NCBI GenBank assembly: GCA_016717205.1
Contig: JADKGC010000007.1
Span: 1 to 64,000 of the forward strand
Reading direction: 5' to 3'
DNA: 64,000 bases
Origin: Candidatus Flexifilum breve
GTDB taxonomy: Bacteria; Chloroflexota; Anaerolineae; Aggregatilineales; Phototrophicaceae
In this document: in pieces, positions 51,775 to 61,001 of the stretch
Layout of the letters: each line of letters begins with the position of its first letter
How positions within the stretch are numbered: the first letter of the stretch is position 1
Notes under the pieces: model-generated
Told to the model about the DNA's origin: nothing
The model's input: only the letters and a program-made list of their open reading frames with translations
Database searches by the model: none
Program-made: the position numbers and the translations under genes

Positions 51775-54546
51775 TTATTCGTTCCGCAGCCAATCGACCG
51801 CTGCGGTCGGTAGGTTGCTCAGCGCGCCCTTCATCGTCGTGCAGTCAGGGAGCGACTCAATGAACGCCCGCCCGTAACTCTTCGTGATCACCCGCGCATC
51901 CAGCACCACGACCACGCCGCGATCCGTTCGCGTGCGAATCAGCCGCCCGAAGCCCTGGCGGAAGCGCAGAATCGCGTCGGGCAGCGTGTAATCGTTGAAT
52001 GCGTCAGAATATGTGTCAGCGCGGCTGGCGAACACCGGGTCAGTCGGCACCGAAAAGGGTAGCCGGGTGATCACCACGGCACGCAGCAAATCGCCGGGCA
52101 GGTCGACTCCTTCCCAGAAGCTGCGCGTGCCCAGGAGAATCCCCTTGGGCGACGCCTTGAAGCCTTCGAGCAGCGCTTGGCGGCTCGACCCATCGCTCTG
52201 GTCGTATACAGCGATGTTGCCGAGCGCCAACCGCGGCGTGATGGCTTGTGCAGTCGTGCGGAGGTGCGTATAGCTGGTGAACAGCGCCAGCACGCGCCCA
52301 TCAAGCGCCGTCGTCAGCTCGATCAACGCGCGTTCGACCCCTTGCTGATACTTGCTCTTTTCGTTCGGATCGGGCATATCGTTCGGCACGTAGATCAGCG
52401 TCGACTCGCGATAGTTGAACGGCGACCCGACTTCCAGCGTCTTGATGGTTTGTGCGCTCAGGCGGTCGCGCAGATAGTCGAAGTTGCCGCGCGTTTCCAG
52501 TGTGGCGCTCGTCAGCACCACCGATTTCTTGCTGTCCCACAGCTTCTCGGTCACGAGTTTGCCGATGTGCAGCGGCGCGGAATGCAGCGAGAGCGCGTCA
52601 TCCTGACTCAGGTTGATCCAGTAGATCGTATTGTCATCCGGTTCCGCGATGAACCCGTTCAGTTGTGCGCGCACTTCGTCGAGGTAGCGCGCCGCCGTCT
52701 CCGTGCTGTTGAGCAGTTCGGCGTGCTGGTCGATATCCTCGAAGCGTCGCACCGCCGCGGCCACCGTGCCCATCGCCTCGCTGACCGCGTCAAAGTATTC
52801 GCGCAGCACCTTCCAGGTCGACTCAAGCTGCCCGAAGCCGGATTTCTTGCGCACCGACTCCAACACGCGCACCTGCATCGCAAAATCGGAACGGGTGATG
52901 TTCATTTCGGCGAGCAGCGCGCGGAAAGCCGCGAACAGCTTGTCAATCTGTGCCTGCATGTCGGTCGCTGCTTCTTCGATGATGCTGATGTACTTGTTGA
53001 GCCGTTTCGTGTCTTTCTCGGTGATCGTTGGGCTGGCGCTCAGGCTCGTCAGCAGGTTACCGAGTAGCCCCCGCCGCACCCCGCCCAAATCGATCAAACG
53101 GCGGAAGAGCGTCGGCGCATCCAAGCGCCAGCTCAAACTGCTGGTCGTCGCTTCTTCGAGGTTGTGCGCCTCGTCGATCACGACGTAGTCGTAGGGCGGC
53201 AGCACGGCGTTATCCGAGGCCGCGTCGGAGAGCAGCAGCGCATGGTTGACGATCAGCACGTGTGCCGCGTCTGCTGCTTTGCGCGCCTTGTAAAACGGAC
53301 ACGCACCCGCCATTTCGACCAAACAGCGATGCGTCGTGCAGCCTTCATCCTCCGCGCTCAGGCGCGACCACATCACATAATCCTCTGACCCACGCAGGCT
53401 GATCTCGCCGCGGTCACCGCTCGGGCTTTCCAGCAGCCACACGAGGATCTTCGCCAGCACGCGCAGCTCGTCCACGCTGGACGGGCGGCGGCGGCGCACG
53501 GTCAGCAGCCGCCGCGGGCACAGGTAATTGCCGCGCCCCTTCATGATCGCTGCATTGAAATCGACGCCCAGCGCGTCCCGTACCGCGGGAATGTCTTTTT
53601 CGAGCAGTTGATCCTGCAAATTGATCGTATTGGTGGAGATGACGACGCGTTCGTTGTTGCGCAGCGCCCATTGCACCGCCGGGATCAGGTAGGCGAGCGA
53701 TTTCCCCGTGCCCGTGCCCGCTTCGACGATCAGGTGATCCGTCTGATTGAAGGCTTTCGCGACCGCCTGCGCCATGCTGACCTGCTGTGGACGATGTTCG
53801 TAACCGGGGAATGCCGCGGCCAGCGAACCGCCGTCATCCAGCGTCGCCGCGATCTCTTCCGGCTTGATCTTGGTCTGAGTATCATTGGGGCGCAGCGGTT
53901 TGCGCTCCGTCATATCCGGCGTGAACAGCGTGTAGACCGCTTCCGTCTCGTCCGGCACCCGTTCGCGCAGCGCCGCTTCGAAGACCGGGCGCCCGTCCCA
54001 CGTCAACTCGCCCGTGAGATTCAGGATTTCGCGCAGCGTCCCATAGGGCAGGGTGAGCGCTTTCTCCCACAGCTTCCAGTACAGGAAGGCGGTCGCCTTC
54101 GCATCGTACAGCGCGCGGTGCGCCGACTCGATGTCGAAATTGAGCATCTGTGTCAGGCTGGTCAGGTTATAGCGCGGGGCGGTCGGCAGCAGCACCGAGG
54201 CGAGTTCATAGGTGTCGATGCGCAGGTTGTCCTGCAGCGCGCCCTGCTTATACAGGAAACTCGCGTCAAAGCCGATATTGTGCCCCACGAACGGGCTGTC
54301 GCCGACGAACTCCTTCAGCTTGGGCAGCACCGTCGCCAGCCGGGGTTTGCCGACAAGATCGTCGTTCTGAATGCCGGTGAGCGTGGAGACGATCGGGGGG
54401 ATCGGGCGACCGGGATCGACCAGTTCGTTGAACTCGTCAATCACTTCGCCGTTGCGGAAGCGAACCGCACCGATTTCGATGATTTGGTCTTGCGTGGGGT
54501 CGAGTCCGGTGGTTTCAAGATCAAGGGCGACGAGTTCGCCGCGCAT
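51775..54546 (-). CDS. dinG: DinG-family helicase fused to a DnaQ-like 3'-5' exonuclease
   Basis: 923 residues. The N-terminal exonuclease (VALDLETTGLDPTQDQIIEI with Asp/Glu metal ligands, FVGHNIGFDASFL, HRALYDAKATAFLYW) is followed by an XPD-like 5'-3' helicase. Helicase motifs: Walker A VEAGTGTGKSLAYLIPAV, DEAH in YVVIDEAHNLEEAT, and C-terminal motif LRFRQGFGRLIRTRTDRGVV. Four cysteines (CPRRLL, DEGCTTHRC, GACPFYKA) can bind the [4Fe-4S] cluster seen in XPD/DinG enzymes. ATG 54546 is chosen because it begins MRGELVALDLETTG. The fused form is typical of Firmicutes-like DinG. It acts in DNA repair or R-loop removal. Confidence 0.93.
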   Translation of the reverse strand: MRGELVALDLETTGLDPTQDQIIEIGAVRFRNGEVIDEFNELVDPGRPIPPIVSTLTGIQNDDLVGKPRLATVLPKLKEFVGDSPFVGHNIGFDASFLYKQGALQDNLRIDTYELASVLLPTAPRYNLTSLTQMLNFDIESAHRALYDAKATAFLYWKLWEKALTLPYGTLREILNLTGELTWDGRPVFEAALRERVPDETEAVYTLFTPDMTERKPLRPNDTQTKIKPEEIAATLDDGGSLAAAFPGYEHRPQQVSMAQAVAKAFNQTDHLIVEAGTGTGKSLAYLIPAVQWALRNNERVVISTNTINLQDQLLEKDIPAVRDALGVDFNAAIMKGRGNYLCPRRLLTVRRRRPSSVDELRVLAKILVWLLESPSGDRGEISLRGSEDYVMWSRLSAEDEGCTTHRCLVEMAGACPFYKARKAADAAHVLIVNHALLLSDAASDNAVLPPYDYVVIDEAHNLEEATTSSLSWRLDAPTLFRRLIDLGGVRRGLLGNLLTSLSASPTITEKDTKRLNKYISIIEEAATDMQAQIDKLFAAFRALLAEMNITRSDFAMQVRVLESVRKKSGFGQLESTWKVLREYFDAVSEAMGTVAAAVRRFEDIDQHAELLNSTETAARYLDEVRAQLNGFIAEPDDNTIYWINLSQDDALSLHSAPLHIGKLVTEKLWDSKKSVVLTSATLETRGNFDYLRDRLSAQTIKTLEVGSPFNYRESTLIYVPNDMPDPNEKSKYQQGVERALIELTTALDGRVLALFTSYTHLRTTAQAITPRLALGNIAVYDQSDGSSRQALLEGFKASPKGILLGTRSFWEGVDLPGDLLRAVVITRLPFSVPTDPVFASRADTYSDAFNDYTLPDAILRFRQGFGRLIRTRTDRGVVVVLDARVITKSYGRAFIESLPDCTTMKGALSNLPTAAVDWLRNE

Positions 54547-54594
54547 AGCAGTCCTTTTCCTGCCGGACGACCCGGCGTACACCTGCGGTTATGA

Positions 54595-54666
54595 CAGGGG
54601 CGCAGCATGCTGCGCCCCTGCTGGATTATTTGGTTTGTGTAGGGGCGCACGGCCGTGCGCCCCTAC
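54595..54666. repeat. two GTAGGGGC-family palindromes in tandem
   Basis: CAGGGGCGCAGCA / TGCTGCGCCCCTG (54595-54620) and GTAGGGGCGCACGG / CCGTGCGCCCCTAC (54639-54666), both perfect, lie between two minus-strand genes. The second is a perfect 28-base palindrome. Confidence 0.85.
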
Positions 54667-54684
54667 GTAACCCCGAGGTCTTGT

Positions 54685-56568
54685 CTAGCTCGCCGGGGTG
54701 GCTTCCGGAGTCGCTTCAGTGGTGGCCTCAGCGGTCGCTTCAGCCGTGGCTTCCGGCGTCGGGTTCGCGACGGCGAATTCCGCCGCGGTGAACGCTTCCT
54801 GCAGCGACTGGCGCAGACCGGCGAGCTCGTCAAAGCCCAAGCCGACGAGACCCTGCGCGGTGATCAGCCCGTACTGCGCATCGCTCGCGGCGTAATACAG
54901 CACTGCTTGCACTTCCCGGCGCGCCAGCGCCGTGTTGTTCACCAGCAGGCGCAGGGGTTGGCTGATCGGGTAGCTGCCATCGGCGATGGTCGCTTCGCTC
55001 GGTTGGACGCAGCCTTCGCCAACGCCCACGAGCTGAATGTTCGCCTGATTGTTGGCCAGCACCGTCTGGTACTCCGCCCAATCCATGAACGTCAGCGCGC
55101 CTTCGACGTTCGCCGTGGCCGCCGCGCGGTAGAGCGGATCATCGTTCAACTGAATGTCAACGCGGTTGATCGTGCCGACGCCCGCGGTCTTATTCAGCAG
55201 CAGGTCGGTCAGCGCAGTCACGCTTTCCGGCGAGAACAGCGTCATTGACGTGGCGGGGAAGTCCGCTCGCACCTGATCCCACGTGAGGATTGAACCAGTG
55301 CTCGTCGCATTCCACACCGCGCCGAGTTCGGCGGTGGTCAGGCATTGCAGGTACGAGCTGCTGCCGTTGGCGACCAGCACCACGGCCTGCTCACCTAGGT
55401 CGACCGGGGTCACGCTGATGTTGTTCGCCGCGCAGTTGTCGGCCTGCTCCTGCGTGAGTTCGCCTGTCGCGGCGATCAGGTCTACTTCGCCATTGCACAG
55501 GCGGCGGATGCCCGCTTGTTCGCCTTCAATCGTGGTCGTCGCGGTTACGCCGGGGAATTCAGTTGCGAATGCGCTCGTCACCGAGGTGAGGTAGTTCGCG
55601 CCTGCCGCCGCGCCGCCAATCGTGACTGCGCCGCTCACGTCCACGGGGATGGTGTAGGCGGTCACATCGGCGCTGAACTCGCGGCCGCTGCGGCCTTCCG
55701 CGATGATTGCGCGATCATTCTCGTACGCTTCCGTGCTCGCGGCGGTGAAACCTGCGGCTTCGGCATTTGCACCTGCATTGTCACCCACCAGCGTGTTCAG
55801 CAGGTCGGTCAGCCCGGCCTTGCTCAGGCTCGCCACGTTCGCATACACGAACAGGCGCTGCGCTGCGGTGTAGGTGCGGCCTTCAACCGTTTCCGCCGAC
55901 GGCGCGGCACAACCCGCGTCGCCTGCGTTCAATTCAATAATCTTGACGCCACCCGCCAGTGCTATCGGGAGCGGGACAACGCCCACTGCGCCGGGGTTAG
56001 TGCTGACTGCGCCGATATCGTCGAGGGGGATCACGTTCGCATCACTGCGCACGCCTTCGCCTTCAACCAGCCCATCGAGCAGGGCGAAGGTCGCGGTATT
56101 CGACGCCGGGACATTCAGGGTTAAAGCGGTATCGGGAAAACTGGCGTTAATCTGGTTCCAATTCGTATTTTGGCTGGACGGAGCAAACAGTGCGCCGAGT
56201 TCGTCGATGGTCAAGCACTGCGCGAAGGTGTTTTCGCTGCTGGTGACGACGGCGGCGACGTTGTGGGCCACCACGAGTTCGAGGTACGTGACGCCATTGG
56301 CCACACAGTTCGCCTCTTCTTGGGCGGAAATCGGACGGGTCGTCGCTGCGATATCAGCTGCACCCTGGCAGAAGCGCGCAAAACCGTCGTTCGTGCCTGT
56401 CACGGTCACGTCGAGAGTCGCCCCGGCTTGTTCAAGGAGCGGGGTGACAACCCCGGATCCCACAACTCTGATAGTCACGTCCTCTTGAGCTAAGAGGAGT
56501 ACAGGGGCGATCAGCAGCGCAAGTAGGGCGAGCATCCCACCTCCAACACGGCGCGGGAGAAAACTCAT
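54685..56568 (-). CDS. tandem PstS-like substrate-binding protein
   Basis: This 627-residue protein has a signal peptide (MLALLALLIAPVLLLAQ) and two consecutive periplasmic-binding domains. The first (about 30-300) contains IRVVGSGVVTPLLEQAGATL and AAVVTSSENTFAQCLTIDEL; the second (about 310-600) contains AFATEFPGVTATTTIEGEQA and AVVLVANGSSSYLQCLTTAEL. Both have the pattern of PstS phosphate-binding proteins, including the AxCLT-EL segment. The C-terminus is a low-complexity EATAEATTEATPEA-type tail. No transporter genes flank it. A phosphate- or ligand-capturing surface protein is possible; the true ligand is unknown. Confidence 0.82.
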   Translation of the reverse strand: MSFLPRRVGGGMLALLALLIAPVLLLAQEDVTIRVVGSGVVTPLLEQAGATLDVTVTGTNDGFARFCQGAADIAATTRPISAQEEANCVANGVTYLELVVAHNVAAVVTSSENTFAQCLTIDELGALFAPSSQNTNWNQINASFPDTALTLNVPASNTATFALLDGLVEGEGVRSDANVIPLDDIGAVSTNPGAVGVVPLPIALAGGVKIIELNAGDAGCAAPSAETVEGRTYTAAQRLFVYANVASLSKAGLTDLLNTLVGDNAGANAEAAGFTAASTEAYENDRAIIAEGRSGREFSADVTAYTIPVDVSGAVTIGGAAAGANYLTSVTSAFATEFPGVTATTTIEGEQAGIRRLCNGEVDLIAATGELTQEQADNCAANNISVTPVDLGEQAVVLVANGSSSYLQCLTTAELGAVWNATSTGSILTWDQVRADFPATSMTLFSPESVTALTDLLLNKTAGVGTINRVDIQLNDDPLYRAAATANVEGALTFMDWAEYQTVLANNQANIQLVGVGEGCVQPSEATIADGSYPISQPLRLLVNNTALARREVQAVLYYAASDAQYGLITAQGLVGLGFDELAGLRQSLQEAFTAAEFAVANPTPEATAEATAEATTEATPEATPAS

Positions 56569-56721
56569 AAGTGGTTGCTCCTTGTGGATAGCGTATAATG
56601 GTCTAAATCAAACCCCTACCCATTGTATCGTGACGTGGGGCTTTTTCCAGACGTAGTTTGTTTCAAGTCCGCTGACAACTTGGCGGCAGACCTTCGCATT
56701 CATCTGGACTGTGTGAGGCTC

Positions 56722-57093
56722 ATGACCATCTTCGAAGTGGTCGGCGGTGAACCGACCTTCAAACGCCTAGTCGACATCTTCTACGCGCGGGTCGAAGCTG
56801 ACCCGGTGCTGCGCCCGCTTTTTCCCGAAGATCTCTCTGAAGGGAAGCGCTGGCAGTATCTGTTTCTGATGCAGTTGTTCGGCGGCGACACCACCTATTC
56901 CGAACTGCGTGGGCATCCCAAGCTGCGTTGGCGGCACATGCCCTTCAAGATCGACCAGCAGGCGCGCGATCACTGGTTAGAGCACATGCTCGCCGCGGTG
57001 GACGAAGTCGGCATCACCGACCCGGCGCGCGCCGAGATGCACAAGTACTTCGAAAACGCCGCAACGCACATGATCAACGTGGAGCAGTTGTAA
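56722..57093 (+). CDS. truncated haemoglobin (group II / GlbO type)
   Basis: 123 residues from ATG 56722 (MTIFEVVGGEPTFKRLVDIF); upstream codons to 56623 do not resemble the family. The globin core reads FYARVEADPVLRPLFPEDLS, then QYLFLMQLFGGDTTYSELRG, then HPKLRWRHMPFKIDQQARDH with the proximal His, and ends NAATHMINVEQL. Group II proteins bind oxygen or nitric oxide and may protect against nitrosative stress. The TAA overlaps the start of the next gene. Confidence 0.9.
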   Translation: MTIFEVVGGEPTFKRLVDIFYARVEADPVLRPLFPEDLSEGKRWQYLFLMQLFGGDTTYSELRGHPKLRWRHMPFKIDQQARDHWLEHMLAAVDEVGITDPARAEMHKYFENAATHMINVEQL

Positions 57094-57413
57094 TGGGGTG
57101 GGTGGTCGAACTGCCGCGTTTCGCGCGCATTGTTATCTGCGCGTTGTTCGGTTTGATGCTGACAGCGCTCGTCTCCCCCTTGGTCGATAGCGTTTACCTG
57201 AACAACTTCTACAGCCCGGAAACGGCTATGCTGCCCGCCCTGCTTTCGAGCGCCGCGGGCGTGGTCGTTTACGTGATTGGGTGGCGGGTCTTCGTTGGGT
57301 TCGCCGGGGAGCGTCCGCGCTTCACCCGGGCACTGTACATCTATTTAGCGATCGGTGTGTTCATCACCGTGTTTGCGCTGACTCTCTTTATCTTCGGATT
57401 AACACGTCGTTGA
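57093..57413 (+). CDS. small three-helix membrane protein
   Basis: The 106-residue protein starts at the ATG overlapping the globin stop (MGWVVELPRFARIVICALFG). It has three probable helices: IVICALFGLMLTALVSPLVD, MLPALLSSAAGVVVYVIGWR and LYIYLAIGVFITVFALTLFI. No family was recognised. Coupling to the globin suggests a membrane partner or redox role, but no motif supports a function. Confidence 0.8.
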   Translation: MGWVVELPRFARIVICALFGLMLTALVSPLVDSVYLNNFYSPETAMLPALLSSAAGVVVYVIGWRVFVGFAGERPRFTRALYIYLAIGVFITVFALTLFIFGLTRR

Positions 57414-57422
57414 GGAAAAACT

Positions 57423-58002
57423 ATGCTGCGCCGGTTCGCTAGTCTTCTCCTACTGATTGCCCTTGCGGCTTGCACGGCAGCGCCGACGCCCACGCCGACC
57501 ACCGAGGTGACGCTCGCGCCGCCGACCCTGACGTTTACCCCGCGCCCGACGAATACTCCGCCGCCAACGTCGACGGACATCCCGGCGCTGCCACCGACCT
57601 GGACGCCGGCGGTCACCGCCACCACTGTCCGCGCGACTGACGCGCCGACCGCGACGTTTACGCCCACCGTCGATCCCAATGCGACACTCCTGGCGCAGCC
57701 TACCCGCGCCGAATGCGCGACCTTCGGTGTCGATTTCGGGCGCACGCCGTCCACCTTCACCATTGGTACTGAGCCAACAGTCGTGTGGCGGGCAGTGTCC
57801 GGCGCGTTGACCTACCGCATTATTCTGCGTGATGATCAATCCAACGTGCTGTTGGTGACGACCAGCGGTGGCACCAGCTTCACGTTTGATGAGGGACTGT
57901 TTGCCGAAGGGCGAATTATGCCTGGGAAGTGCGTCCGCTCGATGTCAGCGGGAACCAGATCTGCGTTTCCCGCGGCGCGCCGCTCACACCGGTCATCGGC
58001 TG
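57423..58002 (+). CDS. TPT-linker lipoprotein, one frame break
   Basis: The N-terminus MLRRFASLLLLIALAAC ends in a lipobox Cys, followed by a Thr/Pro-rich linker of about 70 residues (TPTPTTEVTLAPPTLTFTPR) and a small beta-domain (VVWRAVSGALTYRIILRDDQ, similar to fibronectin-like or LamG-like binding modules). The frame breaks near 57910-57918. In the other frame NYAWEVRPLDVSGNQICVSR continues to VIG and TGA at 58002, giving a natural end. Corrected length is about 193 residues. Surface binding role likely. It ends the globin operon. Confidence 0.75.
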
Positions 58003-58096
58003 ACAACCCAAAGATGGAAATGGTAGGGAGGGCTTGCCCTGCCCCGCGGGGTCTACCTGGCACGCTGTTGCCCCTCCTAAGACTGGATCGGGTCAT

Positions 58097-58858
58097 TCAA
58101 TCCGACGTCGGATCACTCGCCTCGCCAATCCCGAGCACAAACTGATCGAAGGCTTGCGCCGTCCACGGCAGCGCAGGCTTGAAGAACTTCTCGTAAATCG
58201 TCTCGGCATAGACGCGAATTTCATACTGTGCATCTGGGGCCATGCGCAGGCGCAGGAAGTTCATCAGATTGAGCGCGTCAACGGACATCACCCACGTGTA
58301 ATACACGCTGAATCCCGGGAGGAAGAGCCGCGCCATTTCCTTCGACACGCCCGCTTCCAGCGCCTCGCTGTACAGCTTGTAGCCCTGATCATAGTGCGCC
58401 AGCAGCTTCTGCATCAACTCCGCCGACTTTTCCGGCGCGATCTCGCCTTCGCTCGCTTGCTTGTTGCTCTTCGACTGCTGCCGCCACACGCTCGGCACGT
58501 AGAAGTCGTTTTCGTCAAATGGCGTGTAGCGCCCCGACTGCGAATTCACGCTCTGATAGTGAAACGTGCGATGGCGGATCCACTGCCAGTAGGTGAGCAG
58601 CGGCGCGTTGACGCGAAACTTGAACTGCACCTGTTCGAAGGGACTGGTGTGCTGATGCTTCAACAGATAGAACAGCAGCTTCCGGTCGGCGTCTTCGCCT
58701 TTGCTCTCGCCCATAAAGCTGACGCGGGCTGCGTTGACGATCGCCAGATCGCCCGAGACATTGGTCGCGGGGTGCGGCATGTAGTCGAGCAGCTCGACAA
58801 AGCCCTTATCCAACACATCGGCGCGCACGCCGAGATTTACAATCGGTGTCGCCATCAT
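58097..58858 (-). CDS. thyX: flavin-dependent thymidylate synthase
   Basis: ThyX makes dTMP from dUMP with FAD, NADPH and methylene-tetrahydrofolate, independent of ThyA. The 253 residues have the signature WIRHRTFHYQSVNSQSGRYT (RHR then S..N..S..R), plus KHQHTSPFEQVQFKF and a C-terminal LNLMNFLRLRMAPDAQYEIR. Intact and full length. It lies upstream of nothing obviously related, with a dispersed GC repeat between it and ruvA. Confidence 0.96.
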   Translation of the reverse strand: MMATPIVNLGVRADVLDKGFVELLDYMPHPATNVSGDLAIVNAARVSFMGESKGEDADRKLLFYLLKHQHTSPFEQVQFKFRVNAPLLTYWQWIRHRTFHYQSVNSQSGRYTPFDENDFYVPSVWRQQSKSNKQASEGEIAPEKSAELMQKLLAHYDQGYKLYSEALEAGVSKEMARLFLPGFSVYYTWVMSVDALNLMNFLRLRMAPDAQYEIRVYAETIYEKFFKPALPWTAQAFDQFVLGIGEASDPTSD

Positions 58859-58882
58859 CTGCCTATTTCATTCCCTCCGTGT

Positions 58883-58920
58883 CTCTCCCCTCGCCTTTAG
58901 GAGAGGGGCGGGGTGAGGTT
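58883..58920. repeat. dispersed repeat (CCCCTCGCC..GGAGAGGGGCGGGGTGAGG)
   Basis: Short GC hairpin CCCCTC/GAGGGG with a GGGGTGAGG tail, between thyX and ruvA. Confidence 0.7.
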
Positions 58921-58921
58921 G

Positions 58922-59503
58922 CTAGCTAAATGAAATGAAATATTGCAGCGCGCGCCGCATCCGCTCGTCGAAGTCCTTCGGCGTCTCCGGCGGAATCGAC
59001 TGGAGGGCGGCCTGCGCTTCTGCGATGCTGTAGCCAAAGGCGATCAGGGCGTCCATCACATCCTTGTCGACGTTGCCCGCTGAACTCGCCGCAATGATGC
59101 CGTCCGCGCCCTTGAGCTTATCCTTGAGTTCGAATACGATTTTCTCGGCGGTCTTCTTGCCCACGCCGGGGATGCGCCCGAGCAGATCCGGCTGCCCGGT
59201 CGCGACTGCATTCCGCAGCGTGTCGATGCTGACGCTGCCCAGCACCGACAGCGCAACTTTTGGTCCGACGCCGCTGACCATGATCAACTTGTTGAACACG
59301 TCGCGTTCCGCCACTGAGCTGAAGCCGTACAGCGTAATCGCGTCTTCGCGCACGATCATCTCTGTGTGCAGATAGACCGATTCGCCTTCCAGCGCCGTGA
59401 CCGTGCCGCGCGGCGTAAAGACCTTGAAACCGACGCCGTTCACGACCACGACCAGATGATCGAAGGCGGAGACGGCCACTTTCCCTTCCAGACTGGCGAT
59501 CAT
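58922..59503 (-). CDS. ruvA: Holliday junction subunit RuvA
   Basis: RuvA binds four-way junctions and loads RuvB. The 193 residues contain MIASLEGKVAVSAFDHLVVV, DAITLYGFSSVAERDVFNKL, the helix-hairpin-helix pairs VSGVGPKVALSVLG and IPGVGKKTAEKIVFELKDKL, and the C-terminal RuvB-binding domain. Intact. The gap to ruvC is 148 bases; ruvB is not in the window. Confidence 0.95.
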   Translation of the reverse strand: MIASLEGKVAVSAFDHLVVVVNGVGFKVFTPRGTVTALEGESVYLHTEMIVREDAITLYGFSSVAERDVFNKLIMVSGVGPKVALSVLGSVSIDTLRNAVATGQPDLLGRIPGVGKKTAEKIVFELKDKLKGADGIIAASSAGNVDKDVMDALIAFGYSIAEAQAALQSIPPETPKDFDERMRRALQYFISFS

Positions 59504-59651
59504 AGCGACCTCTGGGCGAGAGACCTCGCCTTACCACCGCCTACCTTGGCCGGAGTACCCTTGCGGCTGTTAACTCGATCGTCTCGCGGCGTACCCGTGC
59601 AAACACCATGGATTATATCGAGCGCCGCCGCGAGCTGTTGTCTCCCCGAAT

Positions 59652-60117
59652 TCAGGTGATGGCGATGCCGAGCGCGTCGGCGGCGTCATCGGGGCGGGGG
59701 ATGGTCTCCACTTTCCAGTGCCAGCAGCATGCGGATCATCTCCTGCATTTGCGGTTTCTTCGCGCCACCATACCCGGAAATCGACTGTTTGACGAACGTC
59801 GGCTTGAATTCCTGCGTCGGCACTTTCGCGTTGACCAGCGCCAGCAGAATCACGCCGCGCCCCTGCGCCACCGTGATCGCCGTCGTCACGTTTTTGCCGA
59901 AGAGCAAATCTTCGACCGCTGCGCGATCCGGCTGATGGCGTTCGACCAGCGCCGTGACGCCATCATAAATCAGCTTGAGGCGTTCGGGCATGGGTAGCGC
60001 TGGCGGCAGCGTGGTGATCACGCCGTAATCGACGGCTTGGAGAGAACCGTCATTCAGTTCTCTGACCAAGCCGTACCCGACCGTGGCTGTTCCCGGATCG
60101 ATCCCTAATGACAGCAT
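59652..60117 (-). CDS. ruvC: Holliday junction resolvase RuvC, one frame break
   Basis: RuvC cuts Holliday junctions. The reading starts MLSLGIDPGTATVGYGLVRE, then AAVEDLLFGKNVTTAITVAQ and KQSISGYGGAKKPQMQEMIR. The catalytic residues D7 (GIDPGT) and a central Glu are present. Near 59690 the frame breaks: LALES should continue as ETIPRPDDAADALGIAIT, with the final catalytic Asp pair (DDAADA), in another frame to the stop at 59652. A single base is missing or extra at GAAAGTGGAGACC. An error is likely because the last catalytic Asp pair survives in the other frame. Confidence 0.92.
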
Positions 60118-60120
60118 CGC

Positions 60121-60877
60121 TTAGGCGGTCTCGAAAGCCTCAAGCGCCGCATCGGTGATCATCAGGTTGCTGGCGACCGCTTGCACATCATCCAGTTCTT
60201 CGAGGTTGGACATAATGCGCATGTTCGCCACCGCTTTGTCCGGGCTGACTTCTGTTTCGTTCTTGGCGATCCATTTGAGTTCACTGTTTTCCACCGTATA
60301 GCCCGCCGCGGTCAGCGCTTCTTCCACCAGACGCAGGTGCTTCGCGCGGGGTGACCACCGTGATCGCGCCTTCGTCGTCGACCACGTCTTCTTCCGCGCC
60401 CGCTTCGGCGGCGGTCATGAACACCGTGTCAAAGTCGAGGTTGTCGCCGGCCAGTTCAATCGAGCCTTTTTGCTCGAACTGCCACGCCACCGACCCCGCC
60501 GACGCCAGCGCGCCGCCCGCCTTGTTGAACACCCGCTTGATTTCGGCCAGCGTGCGGTTCTTGTTATCCGACAGCGTGTCGATCAGGAAGGCGACGCCTT
60601 CGACGCCGTAGCCTTCATACGTCACTTCTTCCATGTCCGCGCCATCGAGCTTGCCCGTGCCACGCAGAATCGCGCGTTCAATGTTTTCCTTGGGCATATT
60701 GCTCTGCTTTGCCTTGAGGATGGCGAGCTTCAGCCGCGCATTCGAATTTTCATCGCCGCCGCCTTCACGCGCCGCCTGTGCAATATCGCGCGCGATGCGC
60801 GTGAAGATCTTGCCACGCTGTGCGTCCGCTACGCCCTTCTTGCGCTTAATCGTTGACCATTTACTGTGACCAGACAT
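60121..60877 (-). CDS. yebC: YebC/PmpR-family protein, one frame break
   Basis: YebC-type proteins regulate transcription or help ribosomes at proline stretches. The protein starts MSGHSKWSTIKRKKGVADAQ, with RGKIFTRIARDIAQAAREGG and YEGYGVEGVAFLIDTLSDNK. A frame break near 60345 separates DDEGAITVVTPR from LRLVEEALTAAGYTVENSEL. It lies directly upstream of ruvC with a 3-base gap, as in many bacteria. Corrected length is about 251 residues, normal. Confidence 0.93.
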
Positions 60878-60930
60878 ACCCGACTTCTCTCCAAGTACCC
60901 ACGACTATTTCGGACTATTATACCTGACCG

Positions 60931-60955
60931 CCCTCCCCTCTAGGTAGAGGGGGGA
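60931..60955. repeat. short GC hairpin upstream of yebC
   Basis: CTCCCCTCTA-GGTAGAGGGGGG lies between yebC and the divergent membrane protein gene; related to the second repeat family. Confidence 0.5.
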
Positions 60956-61001
60956 TCCTGGACCGTGTTATAATGCCCGCGCATGGAACGGGGGTAAGCT
61001 A

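Noticed and set aside
52177..54594. Two long plus-strand open frames (about 296 and 328 codons) opposite the dinG gene
   Set aside because: Both are antisense shadows of a gene with complete exonuclease and helicase motifs; no start signals and Arg/Gln-rich composition.
54595..54666. Palindromes read as intrinsic terminators
   Set aside because: The stems are strong, but no U-tract follows on either strand; they fit better as members of a dispersed palindrome family.
57341..57763. Val/Gly-rich minus-strand frame near 57400-57760
   Set aside because: It is the reverse of the Thr/Pro linker of the lipoprotein and has no start or ribosome site.
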